This document shows, piece by piece, positions 48,590 through 59,726 of a stretch of 64,000 nucleotides of DNA. The notes under the pieces were generated by a model. The model ran no database searches. It worked only from the letters and a program-made list of their open reading frames with translations, and had not been told where the DNA came from. Numbering within the stretch: the first letter of the stretch is position 1; every line of letters begins with the position of its first letter. The stretch is taken from assembly GCA_030407085.1 (NCBI GenBank), contig CM059584.1, forward strand, positions 124,956,001 through 125,020,000, written 5' to 3'. A program made the position numbers and the translations under genes. This DNA comes from Trichopria drosophilae. Lineage: Eukaryota; Arthropoda; Insecta; Hymenoptera; Diapriidae.

Positions 48590-48687
48590 TTCGGAGGAGG
48601 CGCTCATACAATTTAAATCGAACTTCACTTACAGGTAAGTTCGTTCAATTATACAATTATAAATACGAACAAAGAGCCTCTGTAAAC

Positions 48688-50383
48688 CCCATGCCAAAAA
48701 GGCCCCTTTTTCGTACCTCGAATATTGAAACTTTTTTTGTGCCAATTGGTTACATATGATCCAATAATCCCTGCAAAATTTCAAAGTGAGCATATTCCCC
48801 GTTTCGGAAATATGAGAGGTCAAAGTTGACCATGTCCAATAAAAAATGTACATCAATTTCACATTTATACTCGAATAATAATGTTTAAAAAAATCAGACG
48901 ATATGGTTCTTTACAGATTTTGGCTGCTGATTACGAATCTGAAGTCAGATTTTAAACATTCAAAATGGCGGATCCAATATGGCGGACGATTTTTTTGAAA
49001 ATCGATCTAATTTGCCTAAAAATTATTACTCGGGGGTTTTTGGGGTCGCTAATTACGAATCTGAAGTCATATTTTAAAAATTCAAAATGGCAAATCCAAA
49101 ATGGCGGACGACTTTTAAAAAATCAAATGCAATTCGCTTGAAACACGTTAAAGTTTAACAAAGGCAAGATGCAATACTCCAACCAAGGCAAGATGTAATA
49201 ATCCAACCGACAAAGGTAAGATCGTATAATCCAACAAACAAAGGCAAAGTGTAATAATCCGACCGGCAAAAGTAAGATAGTATAATCCTACAAACAAAGG
49301 CGGTGTGTAATAATCCAAACGACAAAGGTAAGATCGTAAAATCCAACCAACAAAGGCAAGATGTAACAATCCGACCGGCAAATGTAAGATCGTAAAATCC
49401 AACCAACAAAGACAAGATGTAATAATCCAACCAACAAAGGTAAGATCGTAAAATCCAACCAACAAAGGCAAGATGTAATAATCCAACCGACAAAGGTTAG
49501 ATCGTAAAATCCAACAAACAAAGGCAAGATGTAATAATCCGACCAGCAAAGGTCAGATAGTAAAATCCAACAAACAAAGGCAAGGTGTAATAATCCGACC
49601 GGCAAAGGTAAGATAGGATAATCCTACAAACAAAGACAAGATGTAATAATCCAAACGACAAAGGTAAGATCGTAAAATCCAACAAACAAAGGCAAGATGT
49701 AATAATCCGACCAGCAAAGGTAACATCGTAAAATCCAACCAACAAAGGCAAGATGTAATAATCCAACCGACAAAGGCAAGATATAATAATCCGACCAGCA
49801 AAGGTAAAATCGTAAAATCCAACCAACAAAGGCAAGATGTAATATTAAAACTGACAAATGCAAGATGCAATACTCCAACAAAGGCAAGATGTAATAATCC
49901 GACCGGCAAATGTAATCCAACCACAAATTGCATTAAATTTTTCAAAAGTCACCCGTTATATTGGACCTGCCATTTTGAATTTGAAAAACTAACTGCCGAT
50001 TCGTAATCAGCGGCCCCGAAAACTTCAGAATAACGTGTTTCAAGCGAATTGCATTCGATTTTTTAAATGTCGTCCGCCATTTTGGATTTGCATTTTGAAT
50101 TTTTAAAATCTGATTTCAGATTCGTAATCAGCAGCCAAAAATCTGTAAAAAACCATATCGTCTGATTTTTTTAACATTATTCGAGTATAAATGTGAAATT
50201 GATGTACTTTTCTTATTGGAAATGGTCAACTTTGACCTCTCATATTTCCGAAACCGGGAATATGCTCACTTTGAAATTTTGGAGGGATTATTGGGTCATA
50301 ATGTGTAACCAACTGGCATAAAAAAAGTTTGAATATTCGAGGTACAAAAAAGGGGCATTTTTGGCCGGTTTTTCATACCCTTT
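48688..50383. mobile_element. Fold-back element, about 1.7 kb, with a minisatellite loop, GGCGG-motif family
   Basis: The left arm (48688-49150) and right arm (about 50020-50383) are inverse. Shared blocks are GCCCCTTTTTCGTACCTCG (inverse CGAGGTACAAAAAAGGGGC), CAAAGTGAGCATATTCCC, ATATGAGAGGTCAAAGTTGA, CAGACGATATGGTT and CAATTCGCTTGAAACACGTT. The left arm contains two GGCGG units about 115 bp apart (GGCGGATCCAATATGGCGG at 48967), with TTATTACTCGGGGGTTTTTG between them. It starts only 30 bp after the right end of the DIRS-like element. Non-coding. Confidence 0.85.
49156..49915. repeat. 28-bp minisatellite, about 27 units, alternating in a 56-bp higher-order repeat
   Basis: Two unit types alternate: CAAAGGCAAGATGTAATAAT followed by CCGACCGG or CCAACCGA, and CAAAGGTAAGATCGTAAAAT followed by CCAACCAA. 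Because 28 is not a multiple of 3 and the unit lacks stops on the minus strand, all three minus frames are open for up to 133 codons. These are not genes. The array forms the loop of the surrounding fold-back. Confidence 0.9.
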
Positions 50384-53067
50384 CTGAAGAGGATCCGAAT
50401 TAAGGTCGAAACATCATCGTATTTTTTGTTTTGCTTACCCTCCAGCAACTCCCTATTTTATATATATTATTTACTCCGTCTCTTTTCCTATGTCAATTAT
50501 ATTCAAGAAATTATTTTTTATTCCCCCCACTTCTCTGGTAGAAATGAAAACATGTTTGTACAATTCTTGTATAACATTCTTATTTACCATGTTAAAGGTA
50601 TAGGGGGGAATGGACAGTGTAAGAAAAAAATGGGTAATTTTCTACCAGGGTTATCGTAAAAAAATTTGTATAGATTATATCTCTTTTTAAGACCAGAAAT
50701 TAACCAAAATTTCAACCGATAGTCTTTAAACTAGAGGGACTCTATCCATGAATAGTGTATAGTGAATAATTTAATGTATGTCAAGCTAAATTATGTATGT
50801 CAAATGTGTGTCAAACTAAAATGTGTATGTCTAATGTATGTTAAACAAAATATCAGCATGTGCAAAACAATGCGACTTATGTCTTTCTTACAGGAGGGAC
50901 TCTAGTATCGCCGATGAGAAACGACATCTACCCATTATTTCTTAAAATTTAGTAACATTATTTATCGTTTACGCATGTATTTTAAACTAATCTAGGATTT
51001 ATAAATATCCTATTATCAGAAAATCCTGCACTGAAAAAAATTCCAAGTTTCTCATATTGACCACAGCGATTATGCTGAAAGAAATAAATAGATGGTTTTA
51101 TTATCTAAATAAAAGGATTTGGCACAACTAACCAAGTATGTTTTTAGTTGGTTTTACTTTAACTAGTAGGCTTAGGTACGTAATTTATAGAGACCACTAT
51201 TTAGATAGTAAAATCAACTAAAAAAGATGACACCGTCTTAACCTACTATCTATAGTTAGTAATTCCAACTAATTCATTTTTTCCATGCATAAATAAGCTT
51301 AAATTGCCTAAACTGCCATGTATAATGTTGTATTGACGATATGTGGTAACTGTGTTTATAACTATCAGCTACCTAATACTGTTGTGCCTCTATTACTGGG
51401 GATGCTTGGTATTTCTTGTGGGATTATAGCCGCAGTATAATAGACGCTGCAATAAAAGGGACATCCGCAGGTACCTACACTCACCCTACGTTTTTATTTT
51501 TTTTCGATCCCCTATTTTCGGGCGACAAATAATTTAGATTTGTAAATTGGTTCTAACTCTTCATGACAATGCTAGCTGGATAATTCTAGTTTTTAAAAGT
51601 ACATGAATTATTCAGCTAAAACATTGTCATGAACAGTTATTGACACATTAACTTTGCTAATAAAAGTTTGTTTTCTCGATAGTTTTCTGAATGATATAAC
51701 CTTAAAAGCTTTTAATACATGCAGCTGTTAATCATTACGTTTATTAAACTAGTGTTGGCGTGGTGCCTCGCTCGCTTGGCTCGCTCAGAAACTTCGACCC
51801 TGCGTCGGCTATTCCTTAATACTCCTTCGTTTACTAACAGCTTTCAATTACATTATAAAATTATACCGGTATTTAGGGGGTCCAAACATATTTAGGTCCA
51901 AATGGCTTCAATAGATATAATAGTGTTTCTTATATGTATAAAAATTGAAAATGATTTACACCTATGGGGCGAAGTAATAATGTTAAAATCGAAGCGTATC
52001 TTATTAATGAAACTGCTGATGAGAATAAACTTCGAATAAAAATTTAGGCAAGGAAGCTTCTATTTCTCGAAAAAAACAAATGGAAAACGAGAAAAACGCT
52101 AAAGAAAAATATGACAAATAGGTATACTCAGAACCAGGCATCCAACATCACCCATATACATAATCCATTATCGTCACTCGATTTTTCCTGCCAATATACA
52201 ACGGCATTTCGATAATTTCCTAAGCCCACAATAACTTAAAGTTAACATTACGGTAGACGGCTGTGCTGGCAAGTTAAATGTTTTTTTATGAAAAATTACA
52301 GAAAGAACGCAATCGAAGTGTGAGTACAAGAAACTTAAAATTTCACTCACTACGACGCTGCTTGAATTGAGGAATGAAACTAGCTAACTGATTATTATGT
52401 TTCAACTACTTAGTAAAACTACTTCATAGAATAATATTACAATAATCTCAGATTCAACCTTGACCATTACATTTCGCGTGCCTTCAAGGTCAAATTAACT
52501 GTTTAAAATGGGTGAAATAGGTTCTTTTAATTTTGGTGGTAAAAAATTCCGGTTCCCACTTAAAAAAGTGCATTTTACCCTGAAATGACGTTCAAGGTTA
52601 TGGTCAAAATCACATTCCATGGCAAGAGAAAGGAACTTCTTGCATAGAACCATTTTTAATAATATTTTTCCCATTCATACAAAAAATCTGTATGCGGCCC
52701 TCACATTTCTCATATTCTTATAGAACTCCACTCTTTTTTCAAAATACGTAAAACGCCGTCGCATGCATTTTTGTTCTTTGCAACAGTAAAAGGAGTGAAT
52801 AACATCGAACTCTCTGCATTCAATTAAAGAATATACGGTATGCCATAACACGTTGTATTTATAATACAATTTCTTATTAATTGCTACTTTACAAGTACGC
52901 TATTAAAGAATACTCACCCATTTCTTATTTTTTATGAGCTTTCTCCATTTTTTGTGTGTGAATGAAAATAACTATATATTAAGTAATTAAAAAACATAAT
53001 GCCACTAAAATTGATCTTTTTACTACAACCATATCTTAATGAGGATTTTCATTATTATATTGAAACG
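50384..53067. other. AT-rich stretch, no gene seen
   Basis: No coding or RNA gene visible. At about 51040-51260 there are inverted AACTAACC/GTTAGTT-type words and an A-rich CTGAAAAAAATTCC start, possibly a small MITE. 51760-51830 is a short GC-richer patch. Confidence 0.45.
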
Positions 53068-54152
53068 ATCTAGGGTGGAGTGAAATAATAATTTTGCTCG
53101 TATAAAATGGTTATATTTAGGTCAGAACGTGCTTGTAAATTTTTTGAAGATTGAAACAAATTGTTATTATTGGCGAATTTCAACATTGAAGCCCGAAAAA
53201 ATTGACTTAAACCTATTAAACACCGAAAATAACCCATAAACCCCTAAACTCAATAACCCCAATCCCGAAAACTCATGAACTCATAAAACACTAATCCTTT
53301 CAAACCTCTAAAACCCAAAAAAACTGTCATCTGAAAACCATTTAAACTTAAAATCCTAACCCCATAAACCACAAAACCCATAAACCCCCAAATCCGCAAA
53401 TCCCAATACCCATAAATTCAAATACCCATCAGAAGCCTCGAAGCAAAAACAAGTGAATACATTTTTTAAACACAATCTCGTTCAAACGAGCGTATACTTT
53501 ATTGAACGTAAAATTATGTTCTCTTTTTGATTCTGTAGCGAAAAATAGGGGTTCCCTATTGAAATCAATATTTTCCCCCTCGAATCCCGGATTGCTGTAA
53601 ATATTCGTCTAAAATGTCTCAGACAAGTTTCATAATTTCGATCGTGGAATCCGATGGCGACGTTGACTTTGACCCCTGACGTGACGTCATGGCCATTTGA
53701 AGGTCGACTTCAAAATTTTAAATGGGAACCTCTTGTTTGGCTCAGAAAAAGCACAGCATTTTACGTTAAAAATGTTACTCGATTGATCGAGTTTTTTTTT
53801 TACCTGTATTCTCTTTTTGTTTCTGGATCTGTGGTTTAATTGGTTTTTAAGGTTGAAGGGTTTTTATGGTTTATGGGTTTTGGGGTTTATGGGCTTCAAG
53901 ATTTATTGGTTTTGGGGAGTTAGGCGTTTTAAGGATTTAGGGTTTCATATGTTTATGGATTTTTGGGGTTTCAGGTTAATAGGTTTGTGGGTTATTTTCG
54001 GTGCTTTACAAGTTTAGGTCAATTTTTTGGTCTTCGATGTTGAAATTCGCCATAAAAAATGTCTATTAAATCTGAAAATTGTAAAATCTCTTGTTAACCT
54101 AAGTAGAACCTTTTTAGGGGGCAAGTTTTTTTTTCACTTCATCCTAATCTTT
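53068..54152. mobile_element. Fold-back element, about 1.1 kb, arms of iterated CCCATAAACCC words
   Basis: The left arm (about 53068-53460) is C/A-rich with words such as CCCATAAACCCC and AAAACCCATAAACC. The right arm (about 53815-54152) is the G/T-rich inverse (GGGGTTTATGGGC, GGTTTATGGGTTTTGGGG). Outer landmarks are GGCGAATTTCAACATTGAAG against CTTCGATGTTGAAATTCGCC, and GCACCGAAAATAACCC-type words on both sides. The loop includes TGACGTGACGTCATGGCC. The open frames in the right arm are low-complexity chance. Confidence 0.78.
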
Positions 54153-54689
54153 TGTACTTAAAGTCTATTATTAATAATTGTATAGTACAGAAATAAATAG
54201 AACAATGTCGATTCTATTAGAATCCCCGTTCTGTTGTAAATGATTTGAGATATTAAGAAGAAAACATGCTGCTATTAAAAAAGTGATTTTTAAACTTTTA
54301 GAAATTTGAACACTTCAAGAGTCTGTCACGCCCGTTAATAATCCCTGATCTATTAAAAATCTACAGGATATCAAGAACCAAATAATGAATCATCCAGGAA
54401 ATGATACTTATATATTGAAAATATATTAAACAAAAATATATATTCAACAAAGTTTTCTGTATTCTTGAAAATATCAAAACTTTCAAAAGTCTAATCGTGT
54501 TTTTCTATGACGGTTCTTTGATTTTAAGTATAGAACTAGGAAAATGTAATATACTATAATAAATCATAAAAGAAAATTTGAAATTTTGAAAATAATTCAA
54601 AACTTAAAAGCTTATGTGTAATTATTCTTCAAAATGCTAGACGATTAATTGGAACTATTTTATTACTTTTATCGAACAATTTTGGATCC
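54153..54689. other. AT-rich stretch, no gene seen
   Basis: It may include further decayed Ty3/gypsy sequence downstream of the integrase, but no motif is seen. Confidence 0.35.
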
Positions 54690-55345
54690 TAAATACAACA
54701 TGTATCCTATGACCCATTTAGGGAGAAAGAGCCATACTCTCTGCCCTACAGGAAGATTTAAAGGAGTTTAGATCATACCTGGATTTCATTTCATTTTATT
54801 TGAATTGTAAAGTTTTCCTATTTCTGTTATAAATTGCATTAAGGATATTTTTAAGTTCATCAACAAAATTGGGAATTATAAAATTTCGTGTATTTGCATT
54901 TTTAGAAGGTGGTTCTCCACGAAAAAGATCTGCAGGTAGCCTAAATTCAAGAACAAAATTTATTAATGCTGTAGAACATTCTGTAATAGCATATCAACAA
55001 GGTCTATATTCTCAAAGAAGCAAAGGAATGCATCTATCCCAATTTGATGTAATGAACCAAACTTTGATAAATAATTAAGAAGTGTTCTATTCAACCTATA
55101 CCTACTAAACCATTTAGTTGTGGATGAAGAGCAGTCGAATTAGTCTTTGTAATACCTAATAGAAGATTTGGGATTCAAATTATTTACCTTGAATGAATGC
55201 CGTAACCAGAAATAACTTAAGAAACTGAGCCTTCTCAAATAGTTGAAGTTTGATGATCTAAAAATGGAATAAACTCAGGCTATCATGTGAAATAATCAGT
55301 TACAACTAATATAAATTTATTTTCCATGCAAGATTTTGGAAGAGT
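54690..55345 (-). pseudogene. Ty3/gypsy integrase remnant, core and C-terminal part
   Basis: Read on the minus strand with several frame changes. Near 55325-55290 it gives NKFILVVTDYFT, the first core aspartate region. Near 55155-55110 it gives TKTNSTALHPQLNGLVG, where the family has E in place of the final G (catalytic Glu lost). Near 54950-54905 it gives EFRLPADLFRGEPPSKNA, and near 54800 MKSRYDLNS. Near 54755-54715 it gives VWLFLPKW. These are successive landmarks of gypsy-type integrase, which inserts the cDNA copy. Multiple stops show an old, dead copy. The missing N-terminal part lies at 60015-60215, separated by a later insertion. Confidence 0.72.
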
Positions 55346-55360
55346 CCTAAAATATAATAC

Positions 55361-55386
55361 TAATAATAATAATAATAATAATAATA
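55361..55386 (-). repeat. (ATT)n tail of the CR1/L2-like element
   Basis: TAATAATAAT on the plus strand, preceded on the minus strand by AATAAAGACGTG, a poly-A-signal-like end. A short microsatellite 3' tail is typical of CR1/L2-type elements and marks the 3' end of the element. Confidence 0.7.
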
Positions 55387-56734
55387 CACGTCTTTATTAA
55401 ATTAAGCAAAGAAAATTACATTGCTGTATTTTTTTTAATATACAATGGGCGAGACACAGCATCTAATATGCTGCTTTATAGCCTGACCCGCGGACAAACA
55501 AATAATTTATTGCGCTTATAAAAAAATAAATATTAACAAAACTAGCTAGGTACAGGCAACAGTTACATTTGATTACAATAATGAATAAGACAGTCGTTAA
55601 TTAATTTTGGTTATCTAAGAGGTAATATTTAACACGTGTTATAAATTACTTGGATTTAAATAAAAATGAACTTAAATCTAATGGAAGCGAATTAAATACC
55701 CATGCTGCAATGAATGAAAAGGCTTTCGCAGAGAGAAATTTTGGGTATTTCACGGTGAGTGAAATAGCGATTCCCATACTGGAGTGAGTTTGTCCTAACA
55801 TTATGGATGTATTCCGGAGTTTGAGTAACTAGTACACGCTAGGCCATACTAATAATCGCACAATTCATTCGATTTATCATTGTAAGGTAACTGTATATAT
55901 AGCGCATACAAGCATTCTGTACATATTGGACTTTATTCCAATTATCCCCACGGAGACATGGACCATATACACTGATGCAACAATAAGTGCGGAAGAACGA
56001 GAGCCTCGCAGAGTCTTAATTTTGTTGTTCGTGGAAGAACACGTCTCCAAGGAAACAAGCGACGTAAAGTTGAAAACGATATTGCGGTCTTTTTAGAGAT
56101 ATGCCTTGAAAAGGACTAATCGCTGTCAATAATTAATACAAGATCTCTAGCTTCAGAGACTACCGGAATGACCTTGCCATTTACAATAATCGGAAATAGC
56201 TTTGTGTCAATGTTCCTCCGCAATTTTCGATTTTAACGGATTAAGAAGAAGCGCACTATCTTCAGCCCAGTTCGCAATGTCATTAAGATGTGAATTAAAA
56301 GATGAGAACGCTTCAGGCGCAGCATGGGGAGAGAAGGATAACATAATTTGGGTGTCGTCAGCATACGTCTCGAGATGCACGTTCGAGCAGAAATCGTAAA
56401 TGTCAGCTGTGTAAATTATAAAAAGCAGAGAGTTTAGTTTTGCTCCTTGGGGACAACCGGACGTTAAAGCTCGTGGTTCAGAGATCTCATTATCTTTCGA
56501 TATTACGACTGATTGAGAGCGTTGATTGAAATATGATTTGATTAATATACAGGCTCTTAGAGACAATCCGTAATGTGATACTTTGGTGATAGTGAGGTCA
56601 TGATTCATAGTATCAAAAGCACGAGATAAATCTAACAGGACAATAAGAGTAAGTAATTGATTATCAATGCCCGAAAGAACATCCTCAAAGACATCAAGAA
56701 AGGTAGTCTCGCAACTAAAAGATTATCGGTAAAA

Positions 56735-58172
56735 CTTCGGAAAGACTGGGTCACCTGGAAAAAATTGACATGTTTTCCGACGTATTTTGGGTTGCTGAAC
56801 ACGAATCTGAAGTCCAAATTTGTCGCTCGGACATATCTTGGCCGCTGTATTGAAAAAACATCGAAAAAATGTCATTTAACAAATTTTGTTTGCATTTATT
56901 TTGAAAACTCGAAGTCGCACGAAAAAGAGTTTCAACCAAAAAATGTAGAGCACGAAATTCTCTATAAAAAAGGTTGTACACATTTTCTTCGTAAAGTCAA
57001 AAATAACGCCGTAAATGGAGGTTGAATTCGAGAACAATTGATTTGGCGCGTTTTTAGCATAATGCCCACACTCGGCTGCTTACTGGGAGGCCCTCCCAGA
57101 CCCTCCCGCTAAAAAAAATCCTGACCCTCTTGGTTTGCATAGACTCCGTCTATTGGTGAACCAACCATCCCACGATATGTATGATCAATCATTTCTAACA
57201 TTACCTCCGACATTAGCATTACCCGAGATGTACCACGTGGAGGTTGCACGGTCGGGTTTACATCTCTTCGGGGTGCTTTGTTCACGTAGTTCCCCTTGCC
57301 GTCACGTGACTTGTTTATGTGTGTGCGTATGTGCGTGTGCGTGTGCGTGTGCGTGTTTGCGCGCGCGTTTCTGTGCGTGTGAATGTGTATGTGTGCGTGT
57401 GCGCGCGTTTGTGTGTGTGCGCTCTCGCGTGTTCCTCCTCTTAATTAGTCGGTAACTCGATGGAACTAGCTGACATGTTTTTTTTTTAAATGCGGTGATC
57501 ACGCCGAAAAACGCGGAGATTCGACTTTTAACGGGTGGCCTCGTTTGAGCAAATACTCAGCAAGATGTAAAAAATCAAAAAACGAAACATCTGATTGTCA
57601 TAACTAAGTTGAATTCGTTTGTTCGTCAATGAGAAACTGAATACATCATCTGTCATCAGCGCATCCAATAATAAATTGGGTATGCGTAAATTCCATCTTT
57701 GCTGTATATTGCTGTCACTAACAAGCAGCTTAATCAACGAAACAGTAACCCATTATTGAGACGAGAACGCGTATCGACCGTGGAATCGCAATTTGCCATC
57801 TAGCGGAGTTAGAATCCGGCTAGTTCCTATCCTTCTGAAATTCACTGACTGCATTCTCATAGTCAACCTTCATTTACGGCGTTACTTTTAATTTTAGGAA
57901 GAAATTGTATTCAATCTTTTTTTGTAGACAAATTCAAGCTCTACATTTTTTGTTTGAAACTTTTTGTTGTGCTAGTTCGATTTTTCAAGATAAATGGAAA
58001 AAACTAAAAAAAGGACGTTTTTTCGATATTTTTTCAATATAACGGCCAATATGATATGGCCGAGCGACAAATTTTAACTTCAGATTCGTATTCAGCGACC
58101 CAAAATACGTCGGAAAACATGTCAATAACATTTTTTCCAGGTGACCCAGTCTTTCCGAAGGTCTACCAAATT
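56735..58172. mobile_element. Fold-back element, about 1.44 kb, inserted in the RT gene
   Basis: The left arm (about 56735-57028) and right arm (about 57860-58172) are inverse. Shared blocks are CTTCGGAAAGACTGGGTCAC, GACATGTTTTCCGACGTATT, TTCGTATTCAGC/GCTGAACACGAA and AATGTAGAGC, then AACGCCGTAAATGGAGGTTGA against TCAACCTTCATTTACGGCGTT. Leaving it out joins GFRK to SCETT in the RT, showing it is an insertion. The loop (57030-57860) includes a GC-richer stretch and a GT microsatellite. The arm also has a GGCCGCTGTATTG/CAATATAACGGCC block like other fold-backs here. Confidence 0.83.
57312..57432 (+). repeat. GT/GTGC-rich microsatellite
   Basis: Dense TGTG, GCGTGTGC and GCGCGC repeats, in the loop of the surrounding fold-back. 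Open frames here encode only Cys/Val/Ala or His/Thr/Arg repeats and are not genes. Confidence 0.9.
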
Positions 58173-58651
58173 TTCTGAAGCCCGATTGATATGCAGGGAT
58201 GATTTCATGTTTGTTGCAATATTCTAAGATTTGATCATACAAAACCGTTTCTAACTAATTTCGCTAAAATTGGCAGTCGGCTAATCGGACGTAAATCAGA
58301 CAACAAGGTAGGTTTGGAAGTTTAGGTATGGGGCGTACAATCGCATGCTTCCAAACATCTAGAAATTCATAAGAACTAATTACAGAATTGATAATCAGCA
58401 ATATATCAGGGAGACAATTCTTGTGAACATCTCGCCCGAGATTCCTCGGACCCCGGCAAAATGGAGGTTGGTTTTCGGAATAAGATTTTTTAAGTCAATT
58501 GAAGACAATTCTCTAAATGGGAAAGATGCATTTTCTGGAATTTTAGAAGAGCCACAGGAGCGGAAGAATGATAGAGTCTCTGGATTAAGTAGGATTATAG
58601 GCATATTAACGAAATGTTGATTTAGTTCATTAAGATCTGCGAGGAGAATAA

Positions 58652-59420
58652 TTAACAGATTTCCAAAATGCTCTGCCTGAAGAAGAAGATAAATAGCGAA
58701 AATAACTTTTGCGCCCTCTTCTTATCATCGAGGTGGTACCGAAGCATTTTATAATAAAGAAAATCAGTGTTAGCTCTAGACCTTCTCCACTTTGTTTGCG
58801 CATCATTTCTTTTCTTTATAAAAATCTTAACTGTGTTTGTCACCCAAGGAGCACGAGGTTTAGATACATGAATGAATTTTTCTGGAGCAACTAAATAAAA
58901 AATATTTAACACTTGATTGTTAAAACATGCTAATTTATCATTTACATTATGGGAGTTGTGTATGTCACCCCATGGGGAACGACTGGCTAACGAGTTGAAA
59001 AGATTATCGTCAAAATTGATAAAATCACGGGTTTTAATGAACTTTTGTTTATTAGCTACCCTGAGATAAGAAATAAAACAACCAACCAGAGAGTGATCGG
59101 AAATCTCGAGCTCCTCAGTAACAAAGACATCAATAACTTCAATAACGGACGAAATTAAAATAACATCGAGTAAAGTTGACGTTGTGTGACATTCAAGGAG
59201 TTTTTTAGTAGCAGGGGAAATGTTATTCAACATTTAGTTAGATCTCCAAGGATAAGAATGTGGTCTGTAGGTGAACTGTAGGAAGCAAGGATGTTAAGAT
59301 GGTTACAATACTATCCAGGCAATTTAGGGAAACTCTATCTGGTCTGTAAAGCTTGCCAATTGAATATTTAGAACTGAGAAAGTGTACAATAATCCATAGT
59401 TGTTCCGCTAATTTCAATTT
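58652..59420 (-). pseudogene. APE endonuclease of the CR1/L2-like element, C-terminal two thirds
   Basis: From about 59410 on the minus strand the reading is KLAEQLW, YSIGKLYRPD (family: GVxYRPP/D) and DSIVTIL. A frame change follows, then HILILGDL (family GDFN-like) near 59245. From 59233 a 193-codon frame contains LDVILIS and EELEISDHSLV (the SDH motif), then a linker with APWVT and KKRNDAQTKWRRSR before the RT. The N-terminal endonuclease motifs are missing: at about 59430 the sequence changes to half a fold-back element. Dead by truncation and a frame change. Confidence 0.75.
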
Positions 59421-59435
59421 CCGGATACGATATTT

Positions 59436-59556
59436 CAAAAACCTGACGTGATGGGCCAAATCGGTCAACGGATTCGTTTTCAGCGACCCGAAATCTATAA
59501 GATCCACTACCTCTAATTAAAAGGAACACCCACAAATTTTTTTTTTGTGGTCCTGT
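59436..59556 (-). mobile_element. Half copy of the ACACAGG fold-back family
   Basis: On the minus strand: ACACAGGACCACAAAAAAAA, then TCGGGTCGCTGAAAACGAAT, GGCCCATCACGTCAGG and TTTTTGAAATATC. It matches the tip and the GAATCC...GGCCCATCAGGTCAGG block of 21120-21878 and the tip of 42264-43590. The partner arm is not seen, so it is a single arm or a truncated copy. It cuts the endonuclease. Confidence 0.6.
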
Positions 59557-59726
59557 GTAATCATTGAACTGGAAGATTTGAATTGTATTATTGTAATTCG
59601 ACTATATAACAATAATTGGAACCTTGGATATAGTTCTGAAAGCCGGATGCCGACAATTTTTATTATTAATAGGTACTACCGCGTAATTTTTTGCACTGAT
59701 TGCGAATATCATATTGAAAACTAGCG

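Larger units (their letters stand above)
46275..48658 (+). mobile_element. DIRS-like tyrosine-recombinase element with ITRs and internal complementary region, RT missing
   Basis: 2.38 kb. The inverted terminal repeats are 46298-46418 and 48469-48589 (121 bp, two mismatches by eye). Outside them are short unique ends, 46275-46297 and 48590-48658. The 112-bp block 48282-48393 is the reverse complement of the right outer end joined to the left outer end, with a shared ATT at the junction. This is the hallmark internal complementary region of DIRS retrotransposons, used to remake the ends through a circle. Between them lie an SR-rich N-terminal gene and a tyrosine recombinase with all four catalytic residues. 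No reverse transcriptase or RNase H is found, so it is an internally deleted or RT-less form. Nearly identical ITRs suggest recent activity. Confidence 0.85.
55900..58650 (-). pseudogene. Reverse transcriptase of the CR1/L2-like element, split by a fold-back
   Basis: Minus-strand motifs from high to low coordinates: GVRGISGEMFTRI (about 58450), DLRPISRLPILAKL (about 58270), and IPAYQSGFRKF (about 58200). The fold-back 56735-58172 interrupts here. The core then continues with SCETTFLDVFEDVLSG, LLDLSRAFDTMNHD (about 56600-56640), SGCPQGAKLNSLLF (about 56440-56480) and YADDTQIMLSF (about 56335-56370). The YADD active site is intact. Below 56207 stops and frame changes accumulate, with VVSEARDLGIIID and KLRLC recognisable. 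The RT would copy element RNA at a nicked target. The interruption and stops make it non-functional. Confidence 0.82.
55361..59430 (-). mobile_element. CR1/L2-like non-LTR retrotransposon, 5'-incomplete and decayed, inserted in the gypsy remnant
   Basis: In 5' to 3' order on the minus strand there is an APE endonuclease (59420-58652), RT N-terminal motifs (58650-58180), a fold-back insertion, the RT catalytic core (56735-56207), a decayed C-terminus, a 3' UTR and an (ATT)n tail. The clade is judged from RT motif style (YADD, DLSRAFDTMNH) and the tail; jockey-type is the alternative. It entered the gypsy integrase, since gypsy pieces in the same orientation lie on both sides. Confidence 0.75.

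Noticed and set aside
49156..49915. Possible CRISPR-like array
   Set aside because: Repeats are contiguous without unique spacers, and the genome is eukaryotic.
49148..49945. Six overlapping minus-strand open frames of 100-133 codons rich in L, Y, F, C
   Set aside because: They are translations of a stop-free 28-bp minisatellite in every frame; no start context or domain.
54869..55078. 69-codon plus-strand frame
   Set aside because: Antisense of the gypsy integrase C-terminal remnant.
56657..57025. 122-codon plus-strand frame
   Set aside because: Falls in a fold-back arm and the antisense of RT; no domain.
57135..57502. Cys/Val-rich and His/Thr-rich frames
   Set aside because: Products of the GT microsatellite.
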